Under the pieces are notes generated by a model, which did not search any database, was not told the DNA's origin, and saw nothing but the letters and a program-made list of their open reading frames with translations. 64,000 nt of DNA from contig JAODTK010005832.1 of assembly GCA_026419785.1 (NCBI GenBank), positions 62,001 to 126,000 of the forward strand, given 5' to 3'. Below, one piece after another: positions 48,656-60,110 of this stretch. The translations under genes were made by a program, and so were the position numbers. Source of the DNA: Sclerodactyla briareus (Eukaryota; Echinodermata; Holothuroidea; Dendrochirotida; Sclerodactylidae). Numbering within the stretch: the stretch's first letter is position 1; each line of letters starts with the position of its first letter.

Positions 48656-51529
48656 GAGGGGCCAAAATTTTCCGACGCGACAAGTTTCTTGAGGGTGTGA
48701 CACGAATAGCATTATTAACAAAAATAGTACACGGCGGATTTATTTTTTCCTTAAATGATTCGAAATAGTTTTTCACTAACCCTTTCTGATTCATGCGGCT
48801 CCGGATTTCTGTAAGGAGGCCTCCGTCGAGCGGCCAGCATGGCGAATTTTACCACCCAACGAATTAGGGTTGGACTCTTACTCTTAGCCAGAATCCGCGC
48901 TTGGTAGGATCGTCGGCACCTGTCCTGCCCATTTTAGCGGGCAAAAGTTTACCCGCCCCTCCCCCATCTCACGGAGGACCGAGCTCCGAGCGCGGCATAT
49001 CCCGAGTCATCGCTTGCCGAATATTGCCAGCTCGTTTTTCCCGGGAGTCTCGGCTAAGCACACGGTCATCAACACCGGAACTTGAATACTGTATATCGGA
49101 AACCGAAGGGTCATACTAACCTTAATGTTTCACTCGGAGTAACACTCGACCTTATCGGGGCCGGAACCAAGCGGGCTGATCCGAGTCGATCGATTCCTTT
49201 GGTATCGCTCGACCACCTGGTACCGAAGCACCCGGTGATGATTTCATGTACGCCTACTTTCTGTATCTCAAGAACGGGAGGTAATTAAAAAATCGTCGCG
49301 TGCATCAGCACCCCGAATAGTCTTAGCTAAGGGCAACTTTAAAATAGTGGAATGACAGAGTATACTGTTCCGAACACATTCATAGATGAGGAGAGGGGGT
49401 GGAGGAGTATAAAATCTTCGTCTCGAAGGCACGATATATCGATTTTCGTAGCATTTTTCATGTCCACCTGGGATACAATATTAACACGATGAGACAATAA
49501 CTTGGATTTTCATCATGATTATCACTACCCGGTATTGTTCACGAAAAAAAAACACCTCGTTATGAGATTACCAATTATCATTGGTAGTTACACCCTTGCC
49601 GCCTCCTACACCAACTACTGTATCGGGTGTTCCCGGTGATATCATCAATTTCATTGAGCTACAAGGAATGGTAGTGTTTTGGATTCTACCCGGTTTTGTT
49701 TTTTTTTTGTTTTTGATCGTTAGTTATACAGGCAGGCCACGTGAGTCAGAATCATTAATACCTATAACAGTCGGGGAAGATGCTTTTCCTCATTGGATGG
49801 CCGTTATAGGCTTCGTACCCAATTCTGTTTCCCAGTTCTCTGCTTGTTTACCTTACTAGCTTTTTGTTCGCAGTCACTGTTCGCCGCTAACTCCAACCGA
49901 GTGGTCCGCAGTTTATTTTTCGCATTAGCTACGCTATCGTTTTTTCTAGAATTTCCTTAAATTCGTTCAAATCCGGTTGTAATTCAAGAGAAAGGTCTCA
50001 TTCTGGAAGTAATTGAGTATGTTCTTCCAAACTATTTGGTCAAAATCGAATCAAATCATTAGAACATCTACTTCACGAATTGAATAGTTAATTGGATAAT
50101 TCTACGGATATGATTGGGCGAGACAACGGCTCTACTAGCTAGCGTATTGTGGAAAATTAATGTTGCCAACCCCGGACACCCGGACAATATCCACTGTCAC
50201 AGCGGAACCGGGGGAGGGGGGGATCGCCCCCATTGAAAAAATGAGGGGGCAAACGCCTGTTTAGCCCCCCCCCCCCTCGATAATTGCAGAGTGTTCAGGA
50301 AAACATTCAATGTATGTATTTAATTGCTATTGCCTGATGTTTAATTAAATTTCAACCATTCCTAGGAAAAACTCGTGAATATTGACAATCAATCATATTA
50401 AGCACTCTAGAGGCTATATATAGCATATGAGTCATCTTCAAGTTGTATCTTTGCGGTCCGGAATGCCTAATGGCTACTCGCGAGCAGAAGCTTGTAACTG
50501 CGCGTCGCATCAGTTTGACATATTCATTCACTACTTCGGAAAACGACGAACACTCATGGAGGGATAGATAAACCTTTCTGACAGTATGCTAGTCTAAGTT
50601 GGGACGATATTGTCTATGATCATATTTCAGCAAAATTAGTGTAAACAAATGAAATAACACAATCTGACAATAGGTAATATGCAGCGAAGTACATTAAAAA
50701 ATGCAAAAATCTACTGGCGTGTGCATTGATAATATGGAGTGCCACATTATGTACCATAGCCCGTTAGTAATCTTGCTCCCGCAAACCATCAAATCAAATC
50801 AATCGAGATGCGATGCTGTCAGGATGTAGAGCCTATTACTACTAAAAGATGAGTCAGATGGCCATTAAAATTAATTTAACGATTGTACACTTCGGTGTAT
50901 ATATAGGTTACGCATTATAAACACAAGTGGTGCAGTATTAGTTTCCTTGTAGTATTTTCTGGTAATATCCGCGGCCACGTGATGAACGGAAGGTAAAACT
51001 ATTTCGAATAATTCAAGACAAAAACATGTTCCTATTCAGCATGTGCTTCATTCTTCAGATGAATTAAGAATATGTAAAAACTAAAGTAAATTACTCATGA
51101 AAAGTTATCCCTTTGAAAAATGGTATGTAGTGATGTACAGTAAGTTGGTAGGCTATATTTCAACAAAAGAGCATACCAAATTAAAAGAATAAAAATTTTG
51201 GTGGGATCCCTCATTCACGGACAGTGTAGGATACTTTGGTAGGTCAATCTTCAAATTTGCAATTTCAAATTGTTGTTTAACATATGCTTAAATGATGAAC
51301 ATGGGAATAGTATACATTCCGAAAACGACAGCGCATCCAAACCTGTCAACAGTAGATATTAGAAAGGTTGTTTTAATGGAAATAGGATGGATCAAATGAA
51401 TTTCTTGTACGGAGTGACATTTGTCATTCACTTGTATTAAACTTATATTCAAATTGCATTTTTTCTGTGATTTGTTCTTGATATTCATGCAATTGAAACA
51501 TGAGACCTGTAGTTTATGCCTAGATATTA
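48656..51529. other. no recognised gene
   Basis: 48800-49290 is moderately GC-rich with two overlapping plus-strand frames (72 and 68 codons) and ends in a plausible splice donor (GGGAG then GTAATT at 49281), but no domain is seen. 50240-50280 has C and G runs. The remainder is AT-rich and unrecognised. Confidence 0.3.
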
Positions 51530-51715
51530 GTAGCACAGGCCACTCCGCAAATGCCGTTTCCGGCCATCTAGAGGGCCTGGAAACCCAAAAAAATTCTGGA
51601 CCGCTACGCGCCAAACCAAAGGTGGCGCTACGCTCAGATAGTAACCTTCCCATTAGCCCACCCCCCCCCCAATACAAATTACAGTCGCCGCCGCCTGGAA
51701 GTGGTGAATTTTGAT
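51530..51715. repeat. dispersed repeat fragment shared with 46.5 kb
   Basis: TGCCGTTTCCGGCCATCTAGAGGG at about 51551-51574 is the reverse complement of 46528-46551. It is followed by a GGAAACCCAAAAAAATTCTGG stretch, CGCTACGCG, GGCGCTACGCTCAG and a C-run. Such CGCTACGCG plus C-run patterns are common in small animal DNA transposons. The 153-codon minus-strand frame at 51288-51749 crosses it and shows no domain. Confidence 0.5.
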
Positions 51716-54700
51716 GGCAGTAGTATGCAGAAAATGTACAATAATACAATAAACGGGACCCACACTTGGGACTAATGATATTTCAACGGTCACAGTCCAA
51801 GTTTATGTGTTTAATTTTTTCTCTCCTGTCTTGTCACTCTCGAAAATGGGAGTGAGGAGGGGGAACTGGGGACCCCACCCCTCCCCCGTGCCCCCTCGTA
51901 GCGCGGCCATGGCACTGGTCTTCTCTGCTGGCTTTGTAGGATGTGTGGAATCCTTCCATGGTTTCATATTCCAAGAAATCGGTTATGTTAGGCCCGCATG
52001 CATCTGTGTTGAAGCTATTCATCTCGATAATGTGTGACCAATACGGGATACACCAAATTCACGCGGATTCGATCTTCACAAACCGTCATGATCGGACACT
52101 AGTGCGGCCGTTAGGTTACTCATAAGGACATCTTCAAATTTCTAGAAACCACGTTTTCTCTCCCCCAATGGTGCGAAAAATGGTGCGAGAAAAATTGACA
52201 CTGGTTATAACTTTTTATTGGATCAATCCAGTGGGCATGAATTATGCCAATCGAAACACCTAATGACCTCTATGACCAGGTTCAACCCCCCCCCCTAACA
52301 TTCTAAACTACAAAGAATTTAACCCCTAACAAACTTCATTGTAAATCTGAATGATGATAAATCAATCGAATAATCCACCTAAATGACCTCGTCTCCTCAA
52401 AAAAGGCTGTACTGTTATACTACTGGGGTTCGGGAATGATGGTAGGATCATATCATATGTACACCAAGTTCTGTGCGAAATATGCAAATGAGAACTACTT
52501 GTTTAGCATATCTAATACTATAATTTAATCAGTGTGTACATTTAAGTGGGTCATATAGTGGTCATATTTACCCAACCAATGCATTTAGCGATTATGAGAC
52601 TTTTTGCACCACAAGGCTTCAGAGTAATTTTCCAGAGGAATTATTATGGTCGCGGGTTGAATTTGAGCCACACGACAACACTTGTTCAAGAGATAATCGC
52701 TTGCCCACTTATGGACAGACGGAATACAACACATCATATTACACAAACAACGTTTCCACTGTGTCTCAGTGTCGCCTTGAATTGAGGCGGGACGAGAGAA
52801 GAAAGAAACACATTGTCGGCTAGTGCCACCCCACCAATAAGGTTTTTGCTTCTGAAATGCCTACCCCGGTTCCCAAATCTGTCAACCTTGGCCATATGGC
52901 GTGTTTTGTGTCGTGGGTACTGATTTACCTTACCTAATGGAACCCGGAAAAAAGATTTTAAGCGACACCTAAGAGGCCTTACAAATTAGATCGACCAACC
53001 TGATTGACCATTCACCAGGCCTAATTTGAGCATTCCTCTCTAAACGGATCTCGGAAGGAAAGTTCCATTTAGGCACTGTTACTAGGCAAATTCCCTGTGT
53101 ATAAATTGCAGGGCCTGCACAGTGGTTCGCGTATTTGTGCGACTAATACAGGCTGTCTTACTCGGAATATGGAACTGACTGGAGTCTGGATAATATGGGA
53201 GAGGATACGAGGACGTCGCTTACCATTCTCCTGGTATTGTTCTGGATGTGCTATAGTCTGTGCTCAACAAAAACAAGTGACAGGTCTCTGGCTGCTGTCT
53301 TGTACCTATCAGAAATAAAATGGAGAGAAGAGATACGAATGTAGCGAACCAGCAAGAGTTTTTATGTGAGGATAGGCCATTTTACTGTATTCCGCTGTGG
53401 TGGGAAAGTATGGACTCGTAAAATGAGTGGGCTTGATTGAAGAAGTCACTCTGGATTACTCCCGGGCCACCTCAGATCAGTTGGAACAAAAGAAAAAGAC
53501 TATCCATTTTGCACTAACTTTTTAGGTTGATCCGATTTTCGATTTGAAGATGGATTGTCGTCTGTGGCGGTCCAGCGAACAAGCGACGGCGCGAAGTTTG
53601 CAGGACGTCACGACAAAATACCTTAATGGGGGTTATATGTAAATTTGAAGCGATACTTTTCTACCTTATTTTATATCAATTTTATTCGGACGGAAAATGC
53701 GTGAAATATTCCCTTTGGACAATTTATCTTAATTGCGGATGCAGTATAATGTTATAAGATTTATTGTAATGACGGCAATCCATCTTTGAGTACTTCTAAA
53801 TTCAATCTAAGTGACCCAGCAACTACTTAAAAAATCCAAATAGTTCAAAATAACAGCCGATGCTACAAAGCAAGCGGATCTATAATGGCTATTGAGCAAG
53901 CTAAAAATTTACTGATGTGATCGGAGTCACTTATAATGATATTATATATTGCGAGAAGAACTATTATATTAAAAACAAGAAAGAAACGCAAACTCCTGAG
54001 TAATGTTCCTTGCCTTTTTCCCCCCCGACATGTTCCCTTAAAGGTTGTGCATCACCATGATGATTCAGCTTTATCAAACCCGGCAGATGTGTTGTTAATT
54101 GCCAAATCAAAACACAACTTGACACAAAACGACCCAATCACCTGCAATAGTTACTACCGCAAGAGATAAGGAGGTTGTGGTTGCCAGTGCCAGGTACCAT
54201 TTCCACACTGAATGGCTGACAGGCAGTTGACTGTGGGTTTACCGGCTTACAGTCTCACACACACAACTTGAGAGATTAAATACTTTTGGGGATTGGGCCG
54301 GACCGATGTTGACCAGCCAAACTAGGGCTTATCATAGTAACACACAAGCGGCAGTGTGAAGAGGATTGTGGCCTAGCCAAGATGTTCACTTGAATCAGCA
54401 GGACATTTCTGGGTGTGCATTTCTGCTGTAATAACTAGTCAAATGGGAAAATTTAAGATATATCACCGTTTCAAATTAAGTAAGCAAAAACTGGGCATCA
54501 CCCTCGAGTAAATTAATATAGGCCTATGGAAAAATTGTCATTTTGCCCCCGCCTCCCCCCCCCTTGCACCCTCCAATTATATCATGGGTACTAATCCCAA
54601 TTTGTCCTTTCTGGGGAAAATGCCCCTGGAATTAAATGTAAAATTGATAAACTAAATGAGAGGAAGTATACGCAAGAAGTGGCGTTTCTGCCTTGCAATT

Positions 54701-54887
54701 AGGAATTGTCGATAAATGCAGTGATGCAGGCTTTCAAATAGGGCTACATTTTTCAATTTTCATAAGCTGCCTATGACACCTGGGGGGGGGTGGATGCAGA
54801 ACAAAATTGCCACCCCCACCCGTAGCATCACCACTTTACTGATCAGGAGGTACATGTAGGCTGGTCACTGTGATATCCAATATTCCA
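51716..54887. other. no recognised gene
   Basis: AT-rich sequence with short C-runs near 52287 and 54556. Frames of 60 to 79 codons are unrecognised. Confidence 0.3.
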
Positions 54888-55135
54888 ACCCTATCAGGAA
54901 AATAACAAATGAAAAGTTTTCAAGAGTTTGTATGTCTTCCCTGGGCGAAATATTTGGTGCTAGTCCAATACTCAACATATCAGGAATAACAATAAAATGA
55001 CAATTCAATAATTTGTACTGTCTTCACTGGGCGAAATATTTGGTGCTAGTCCAATATTCAAACATATCAGGAATAACAATAAAATGACAATTCAATAATT
55101 TGTACTGTCTTCATTGGGGGAAATATTTGTTGGTT
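54888..55135 (+). repeat. 86 bp tandem repeat, almost three units
   Basis: CTGGGCGAAATATTTGGTGCTAG occurs at 54941 and 55027, and a variant at about 55114, a period of 86-87 bp. The second and third units share AACATATCAGGAATAACAATAAAATGACAATTCAATAATTTGTACTGTCTTCA nearly exactly, so the duplication is recent compared with the other arrays. Confidence 0.95.
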
Positions 55136-55189
55136 GGCTATATGCTTGTTCTCACTCTGTACAATGAGATGTTGCAGAGATATAAGGAG

Positions 55190-55800
55190 TCATATGGTTG
55201 ACCTGGAATGACCTTGACCTGATACCAAAAACAATAGGAGTTATCTTCAGCATGTGTACATCCACACACTTATTTTGACTCATAGCTATTGACCTTCATA
55301 GATATGATGCTGAGGAGCAAATGTCAAATGCCAAATGTATCCATTTTTAGTGTTTTAGGCTGTTGTGACCTTCCACATTCATTGAGATCGCTGTGATAAG
55401 AGTTCGTAGTATGGTAGTGTTATTGACTTTTTTGTTGTTTTTGTTTTTTTGTTTTGTTGGAGGTAAAAGGTCAAATGAGGTCAAAGCGGTCACCAGGTAT
55501 TTAACCCGGACGAACGAAACTTTCAATTACGACATCACTCTAAATGTTTCGTTGCCAAGAAATAGAGATTTCCTGTGGTTGACCTCGAAGGACCGTGACC
55601 TGACAACAAAAACAAGTGGGGTTCATCCTCCCATACATGCTACCCACATACCCAAGTTTGAACTTGCGTCGTTAGAACTTTGGCCTATCGGACCTTGAAT
55701 GAACTTGAACGGGCCACCCAAAACAATAGGGGTCATCCTCCCCATGTGCAACCACATTACCTAATTTGAAACGTGATACCAGTTGGCGTATGTTAGATAT
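55190..55800 (-). repeat. third GGTCA/TGACC-rich tandem family
   Basis: Units near 55198, 55575 and 55690 share GACCT(C/G)GAA(T/G)GACC(T/G)TGACCTGA, a CCAAAAACAATAGG(A/G)GTTATC-like stretch, CATGTG(TA/CA) and (A)CCACA(C/T)A words. Two adjacent half-sites read TGACCTTGACCT-like (55210 onward). 55460-55490 has AGGTAAAAGGTCA and GAGGTCAAAG. The 101-codon plus-strand frame at 55393-55698 lies in the array and has a hydrophobic start from a T-rich patch; it is not called a gene. Confidence 0.65.
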
Positions 55801-55817
55801 ATGTGACAAGGGGTGTC

Positions 55818-55910
55818 AACACACACACACACAGAACTACACACCACACACATAAGACGGTGCAGACTGCATAGGTTCCTGTTGCCTCGGCAAGGAATCA
55901 AAAAAACGAA
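55818..55910. repeat. (CA)n plus hairpin repeat end, second instance
   Basis: Short CA repeats (55818-55850) are followed by GACTGCATAGGTTCCTGTTGCCTCGGCAAGGAATCAAAAA-type sequence. TTCCTGTTGCC and GGCAAGGAA form a hairpin with a two-base loop and one bulged base. The first instance is at 11038-11215. No RNA gene family is recognised. Confidence 0.7.
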
Positions 55911-56289
55911 TACACAAACATTCTTCACTGTTTACCCTGACTGTGACGGTTTAAAGTAGGAAGCCGGAGGTGAAGTAGCGAGCTCAAGAATCAAGATAGC
56001 ACATGAGTCTCTGAAGTGGAATAAAGCGGCCGGTTTTGATCAGTTTCCAGACATATTCAGTTATTTGCGGAAATTCCGTCTATACTCGAGAGCCTAATAT
56101 ATCTAGGTGATTCGTCCGGTTTCTGGTGTTTTTCCTGTCCGATTGAAAATGTTTTTTAATAATTCCTATTCTTGAGAATGGTGACGAGTCCAGGAAGTTA
56201 GTAGTTATAATTACGCCCTTGGCCGATCTCCATTTTTACCTGTTCCTCGGAATTATTGGAAAGTCAAAAGTTGAACGCTTGTACAAGTT

Positions 56290-56480
56290 TCAGGACAATA
56301 TCAAAGGAAACAGGCTCGACTACCATAAAGGTTATGTCGCGGAGAATGGAAAACTGTATCTATAGTCCAAACCCCATTTTCAATACGATGTTTCCTAAAG
56401 GTATTGGCCTTCAAGTTTGTTCCATTATGCGGAGAAATGGGGAAGAACCCCATTGGGCAAAAACGCATGAAGTCACCACA
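56290..56480 (+). repeat. dispersed repeat family T, copy 2
   Basis: AAAGGAAACAGGCTCGA, AAAGGTTATGTC, GGAGAATGGAAAACTGTATCTATAG, CCAAACCCCATTTTCAATACGATGTTTCCT and CCATTATGCGGAGAAATGGGGAAG, in the order found at 23945 and 62690. Not coding; the 81-codon frame across it is not preserved in the other copies. Confidence 0.7.
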
Positions 56481-56829
56481 TGGACAAACCCAGGAAAGTA
56501 GGTTATGTATTTTATTGATTCATTTGTCGCAATGAGTCACTTTATCAGAAGGTTTCTCATCTTTTTTCTTTCTGTAACCAAAGTAACCCTCAACACCTAC
56601 CGACCCACTACAGCATTCCTCTCTCTTAGACTGCCATGCTTGTCCGAAGTGAATTACTGTTGTTGTTTGTTTTATTACTCCGTAGCCCTCCATATAACAT
56701 GAGGACAAAAACTACCCTCCAAAAATAATATCAATAAGAAAATGTCAAAACAAAGAAGAAATCGCACATGCCACCAATCCCCTCAAAATTAAAAACAAAA
56801 ACAAAAAACAACGCGTATTACAAAAATAA

Positions 56830-57720
56830 TCCATTATTGAGGCCAAAAAAAATTTCACCAACCTCTTCAATAGTTTTTGTTAGTTGACGCAAAAAAGCTG
56901 GCCTATTTTAATTATTGTTGGAATTAACCCGATGATAATAACGGAGACAACCTTCTCATCAAGCCTGAAGAATCTACACTGGAATAAATCATGATACCCC
57001 CATCACATTAAACTCCAGCATACAAACTTGGCAAAGCCCGTTTTTCATAATGCCATTAATAAAACGCCCAGTTTACTACACGTATTCAGTGTTTCCACAA
57101 ATAAAGGAGGAAGATCGCGTGTTGCCAAATCTAAGAAACAATTCTCACAGACCAGTCTCGTATTAAAAATCCGATAATTTCTACACAAAGAATTCCCGAA
57201 ACATGGGTTAGCAGGGTTTCTTCATAGATATCACTTATTCGTGTGCTAAGAGCCTTTTTTAACCATGCAGCGTCAGTACCAAAAGGGCATACACACAAAC
57301 GACATACAAGCATTATCGAAGAATACCTTTTAATTTTCAAAATTCACTTAGAATAGAATGACCCCTTTCATGCAGACTTCTCAACATGGCTGTAAAATTA
57401 CACGAGAAAGTTGTGTTCAATCCCATTTACAAGTTGGGACCAGAAAGTAATCATACGTAGTTCAAAACGTTTTATAGCAAGCATAATCTCCCGTTCACCA
57501 TAAAGCATACAATTTGGAGTTTGTTTATTACCTTTAAATGCTTACAAAATTTAAAATGGTAAAAGACCTCAAATTGTGACAATAAGAAGTGACCCAAATT
57601 TCACAACCATACAAAAATAAGAAAACAGGAAAGACTACTTGATCAAAAAGTTCAAAAGTTTCGATTTCAAAGGCAAACGTAAGTATGGGGTCATAGACAG
57701 ATACGTAAAGAGCAGCCTAG
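56830..57720 (-). pseudogene. LINE B C-terminal region
   Basis: After the FADD box the minus strand shows YSYLGVMFNYNNSRK, then FDQVVFPVFLFLYGCEIW, a 69-codon frame at 57131-57340 (with RISDIYEE), LPPLF and LFQCRFF, and finally IIKIGQLFCVN with a KLLKRLVKFF stretch near 56860-56920. This order fits the thumb and C-terminal zinc-knuckle-like tail of CR1/L2-type proteins. Several frame changes are needed to follow it. Confidence 0.65.
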
Positions 57721-57949
57721 CCTGGTGAACCTGTTTTTTTATAGCTTTCTTGAATTATTGTAGTTAAACATAACACCAAGATAAGAGTAACCTTCAACAA
57801 CATCAACATTTAGGCCCCCCCAACTGGAACGTCGAAAGATTCCTTTATTGTAACCCTAGAAAATACCACAATCTTGTTTATCAACTCCACAGTAAGATGT
57901 AGTTTTACAAAACACATTACAAACATTCAACGCAGCTTGAAGATCAGAA

Positions 57950-58640
57950 GCAAGGACTATGGTGTCATCAGCAAATAGATTCAGATAAAACTCTAGATCG
58001 TCATTAATCAGAAAGGTTTTTATATCATCAACATATCTGACCGTCCTTTATAGTATCTTCTTATAAAGTACTTAAAGTCATTAAAAAACAACGCCAAAAT
58101 AATACTGGAGACAAGTTTTCACCTTGCCGAACGCCAACCTTACACGGGAAAAAACATCAGACGACGTTGATTGACTCGGACACAAGATTTTGCATTGTCA
58201 TAGAGACACCTGATCACTTTCAGAACTTATACCTCAGAACCATTAATATTGTTAGAATTTATCTTCGACCATGAGCAAGACTGATTTATAAAATCGAAGA
58301 TTTTTCTATAATCTATAAAACGCAATGAACACGGTTCTTTTTCTGTAGATAAATTTCAATAATAGATGTCAACACAAGAATGTGGTCCAGCGTAGAATGT
58401 CCATGTCTAAAACCAGCCTGCTCATCCCCGAGAATCCCAGTAGAAATCGCATAGGAAATAATTCTTTCATCTAGAATTGCTGTAAACAATTTGCCTAAAC
58501 AACTAATGTAGTTGTTCGCATCCTGCGAATAGCCCTTACCCTTATAGATTTGCAGAATAATACACTCTATCCAATCCTCAGGGACGACACCGGTGAACAA
58601 AACGACATTGAAGAGTGTAACCAGCAAAATTTCAGAAACT
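57950..58640 (-). pseudogene. LINE B reverse transcriptase domain
   Basis: The fingers and palm of the reverse transcriptase. The 104-codon frame 58313-58627 carries FTGVVPEDW, IYKGKG, ANNY, SCLGKLFT, DERI, DEQAGFRHGHSTLDHI. About six residues normally between NNY and SCLGK (the RGI-L block) are missing, so NNY runs directly into ISCLGK. A frameshift near 58322 then leads to FIDYRKIFDF (first catalytic D). GVRQGENLSP and FADD follow in further frames. All catalytic boxes are visible but no single frame spans them. Confidence 0.85.
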
Positions 58641-59394
58641 CATTAACAATGAGCTCTTTAATGCAAGTTTTTTCTTTTAATTTCTTCCATTTGCACTTAG
58701 TATCCTCCAACAGGAGGGTAATAGGCCTCCTATTCAAACCAACATTACAGCTAGAAGGACGCGGTTCAAGGCCACAGGTGGCTGGGCCACCAGCTAATGC
58801 ATTCAAGATCTATTACCAGCCTTGTTAATAATTGCACGATATCTACGTGGGTGTCACTTTTGACAATTCCCATGGAGTTTTATGTAAAATAAGAAAGAAA
58901 AAATCTGTTTAGCTTGTTTTATCGTGATCTTTATTTTTTTGAGACCCGGCTATATTGATGTTTATTACCATGACAATGTCCCTCGAGTAAATCTTCTGAC
59001 TTTTGAAATATTCAGCTTTTGCTAATTTGCAATCATTGTTTAGACACTATTATGACTGCGACCACTTTTGGTTACTATCAAAATGTGCACGAAATACCAA
59101 GAGTTTCTGCTGCATTAAAAGAGGGTCTTAATATCTGACACAGCACAATCAACCATATTTTGTGTAACTGAGTTAATTGGAAAAGCACCTAATCTCTCCT
59201 GTTAATAAAGAAATATCCTCCTCACCGAAGGACCTTCTGAAAGCCTCAACCACTCATTAGACCAATGAGCTTGCTAAATAAAACTAGCACGCTGTGGCAT
59301 ATAGGCATTAAACTCATGTACAGAATTTTCAGCCCCTCCTTTTAACTCAGTATACACTGGTATTCTGAATGTAACCGAATTGGGACGATGGTTA

Positions 59395-59930
59395 TTAGAA
59401 AGAAACTGATCTAACACATCCACATAAAAAAAAATCATTCATATAATAGGGCAATAACTCAGCTGAGCATATAACAAATACTATTGTACTTTCGTTTCCA
59501 AACGTAGAACAACCAACACCAAGTTCACGCCCAAAACGACCATTCACAATATGCAAATCGCAAGATTTACACAGCTCAATCAAGCGCTTACCGTTATCAT
59601 CGTAGATCCTGATTCAACCGTTAGTGCATAGACAAGTGTTACCAGTTCAGGTATTGGTGCCATCACTGAAATAATGAAAACTATCATAAGAGAGAAAACT
59701 ATCATAGAAGAGAAAAATGCTCCAGTTCGAGAATTAAAATCACCAACAAGGCATATAGGGTTGGCATTATGCACAGACCTCAGCTGGCTAAGTCACCTAA
59801 CAATATCATCAAAACTTTCAGAGTGAATTTCAATAGGAAACAAAGAATGTTCGCAGGGTGTGCAAGTATCACATAATTTATCATTGCATTATGGGTATGC
59901 TTTTCAGAGCTGCGCAATACACAGGAACAA
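59395..59930 (-). pseudogene. LINE B endonuclease domain
   Basis: The apurinic-type endonuclease nicks the DNA target. On the minus strand a CDTCTPCEHSLFPIEIHS-like stretch precedes LVGDFNSRTG, which contains the catalytic D and N. A second frame carries ELCKSCDLHIVNGRFGR and CSTFGNESTI. In the usual STIDYV motif the conserved aspartate is replaced: the sequence reads STIVFV. The final histidine-containing block survives as SNNHRP just past a frame break. The two frames are separated by about 130 bp of aberrant, partly duplicated sequence (TCTATGATAG and TCTTATGATAG). Confidence 0.8.
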
Positions 59931-60110
59931 ACTTCAAAGGACTGAACAACGTAACGGAACGTCGTATGAATCTCTTTATAATTTATCCTGCAGTGTCCTT
60001 TAAATACTGGCCCATATAAGGCTCCTCACAGAACAAGATTGGGTGATGTTCATTGACCGGCTTGATCACGCGATCGAAGTTACCATGAACAACAATCAAT
60101 TGGCCCTCAA

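Larger units (their letters stand above)
56830..60110 (-). mobile_element. non-LTR retrotransposon (LINE B), near full length but frameshifted
   Basis: Read on the minus strand, the order is endonuclease (GDFNSRTG at 59721-59744, HIVNGR near 59536-59556), a linker with several stops, then reverse transcriptase. The transcriptase shows VPEDW, YKGKG, DEQAGFRHGHSTLDH, FIDY, GVRQGENLSP at 58106-58135 and FADD at 57963-57974. The C-terminal tail has FPVFLFLYGCEIW around 57588-57640 and a final LFQCRFF segment near 56960-57000. This is a target-primed retrotransposon of the CR1/L2/jockey group by motif style; exact clade not determined. Several frame changes and stops mean no intact product. The 3' end and target-site duplication were not located. 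Confidence 0.85.

Noticed and set aside
48420-48794. Frames rich in F/S/P or K/E/R/G
   Set aside because: They are translations of the pyrimidine/purine tract on its two strands.
48800-49290. Possible two-frame gene in a moderately GC-rich region
   Set aside because: The frames are short, overlap in different phases and contain no recognisable domain.
51288-51749. 153-codon minus-strand frame, the longest in the window
   Set aside because: It crosses a dispersed transposon fragment with a C-run and shows no domain; the part outside the repeat is not protein-like.
55393-55698. 101-codon frame with a signal-peptide-like start
   Set aside because: It lies in a tandem-repeat array; the hydrophobic start comes from a T-rich patch of the repeat.
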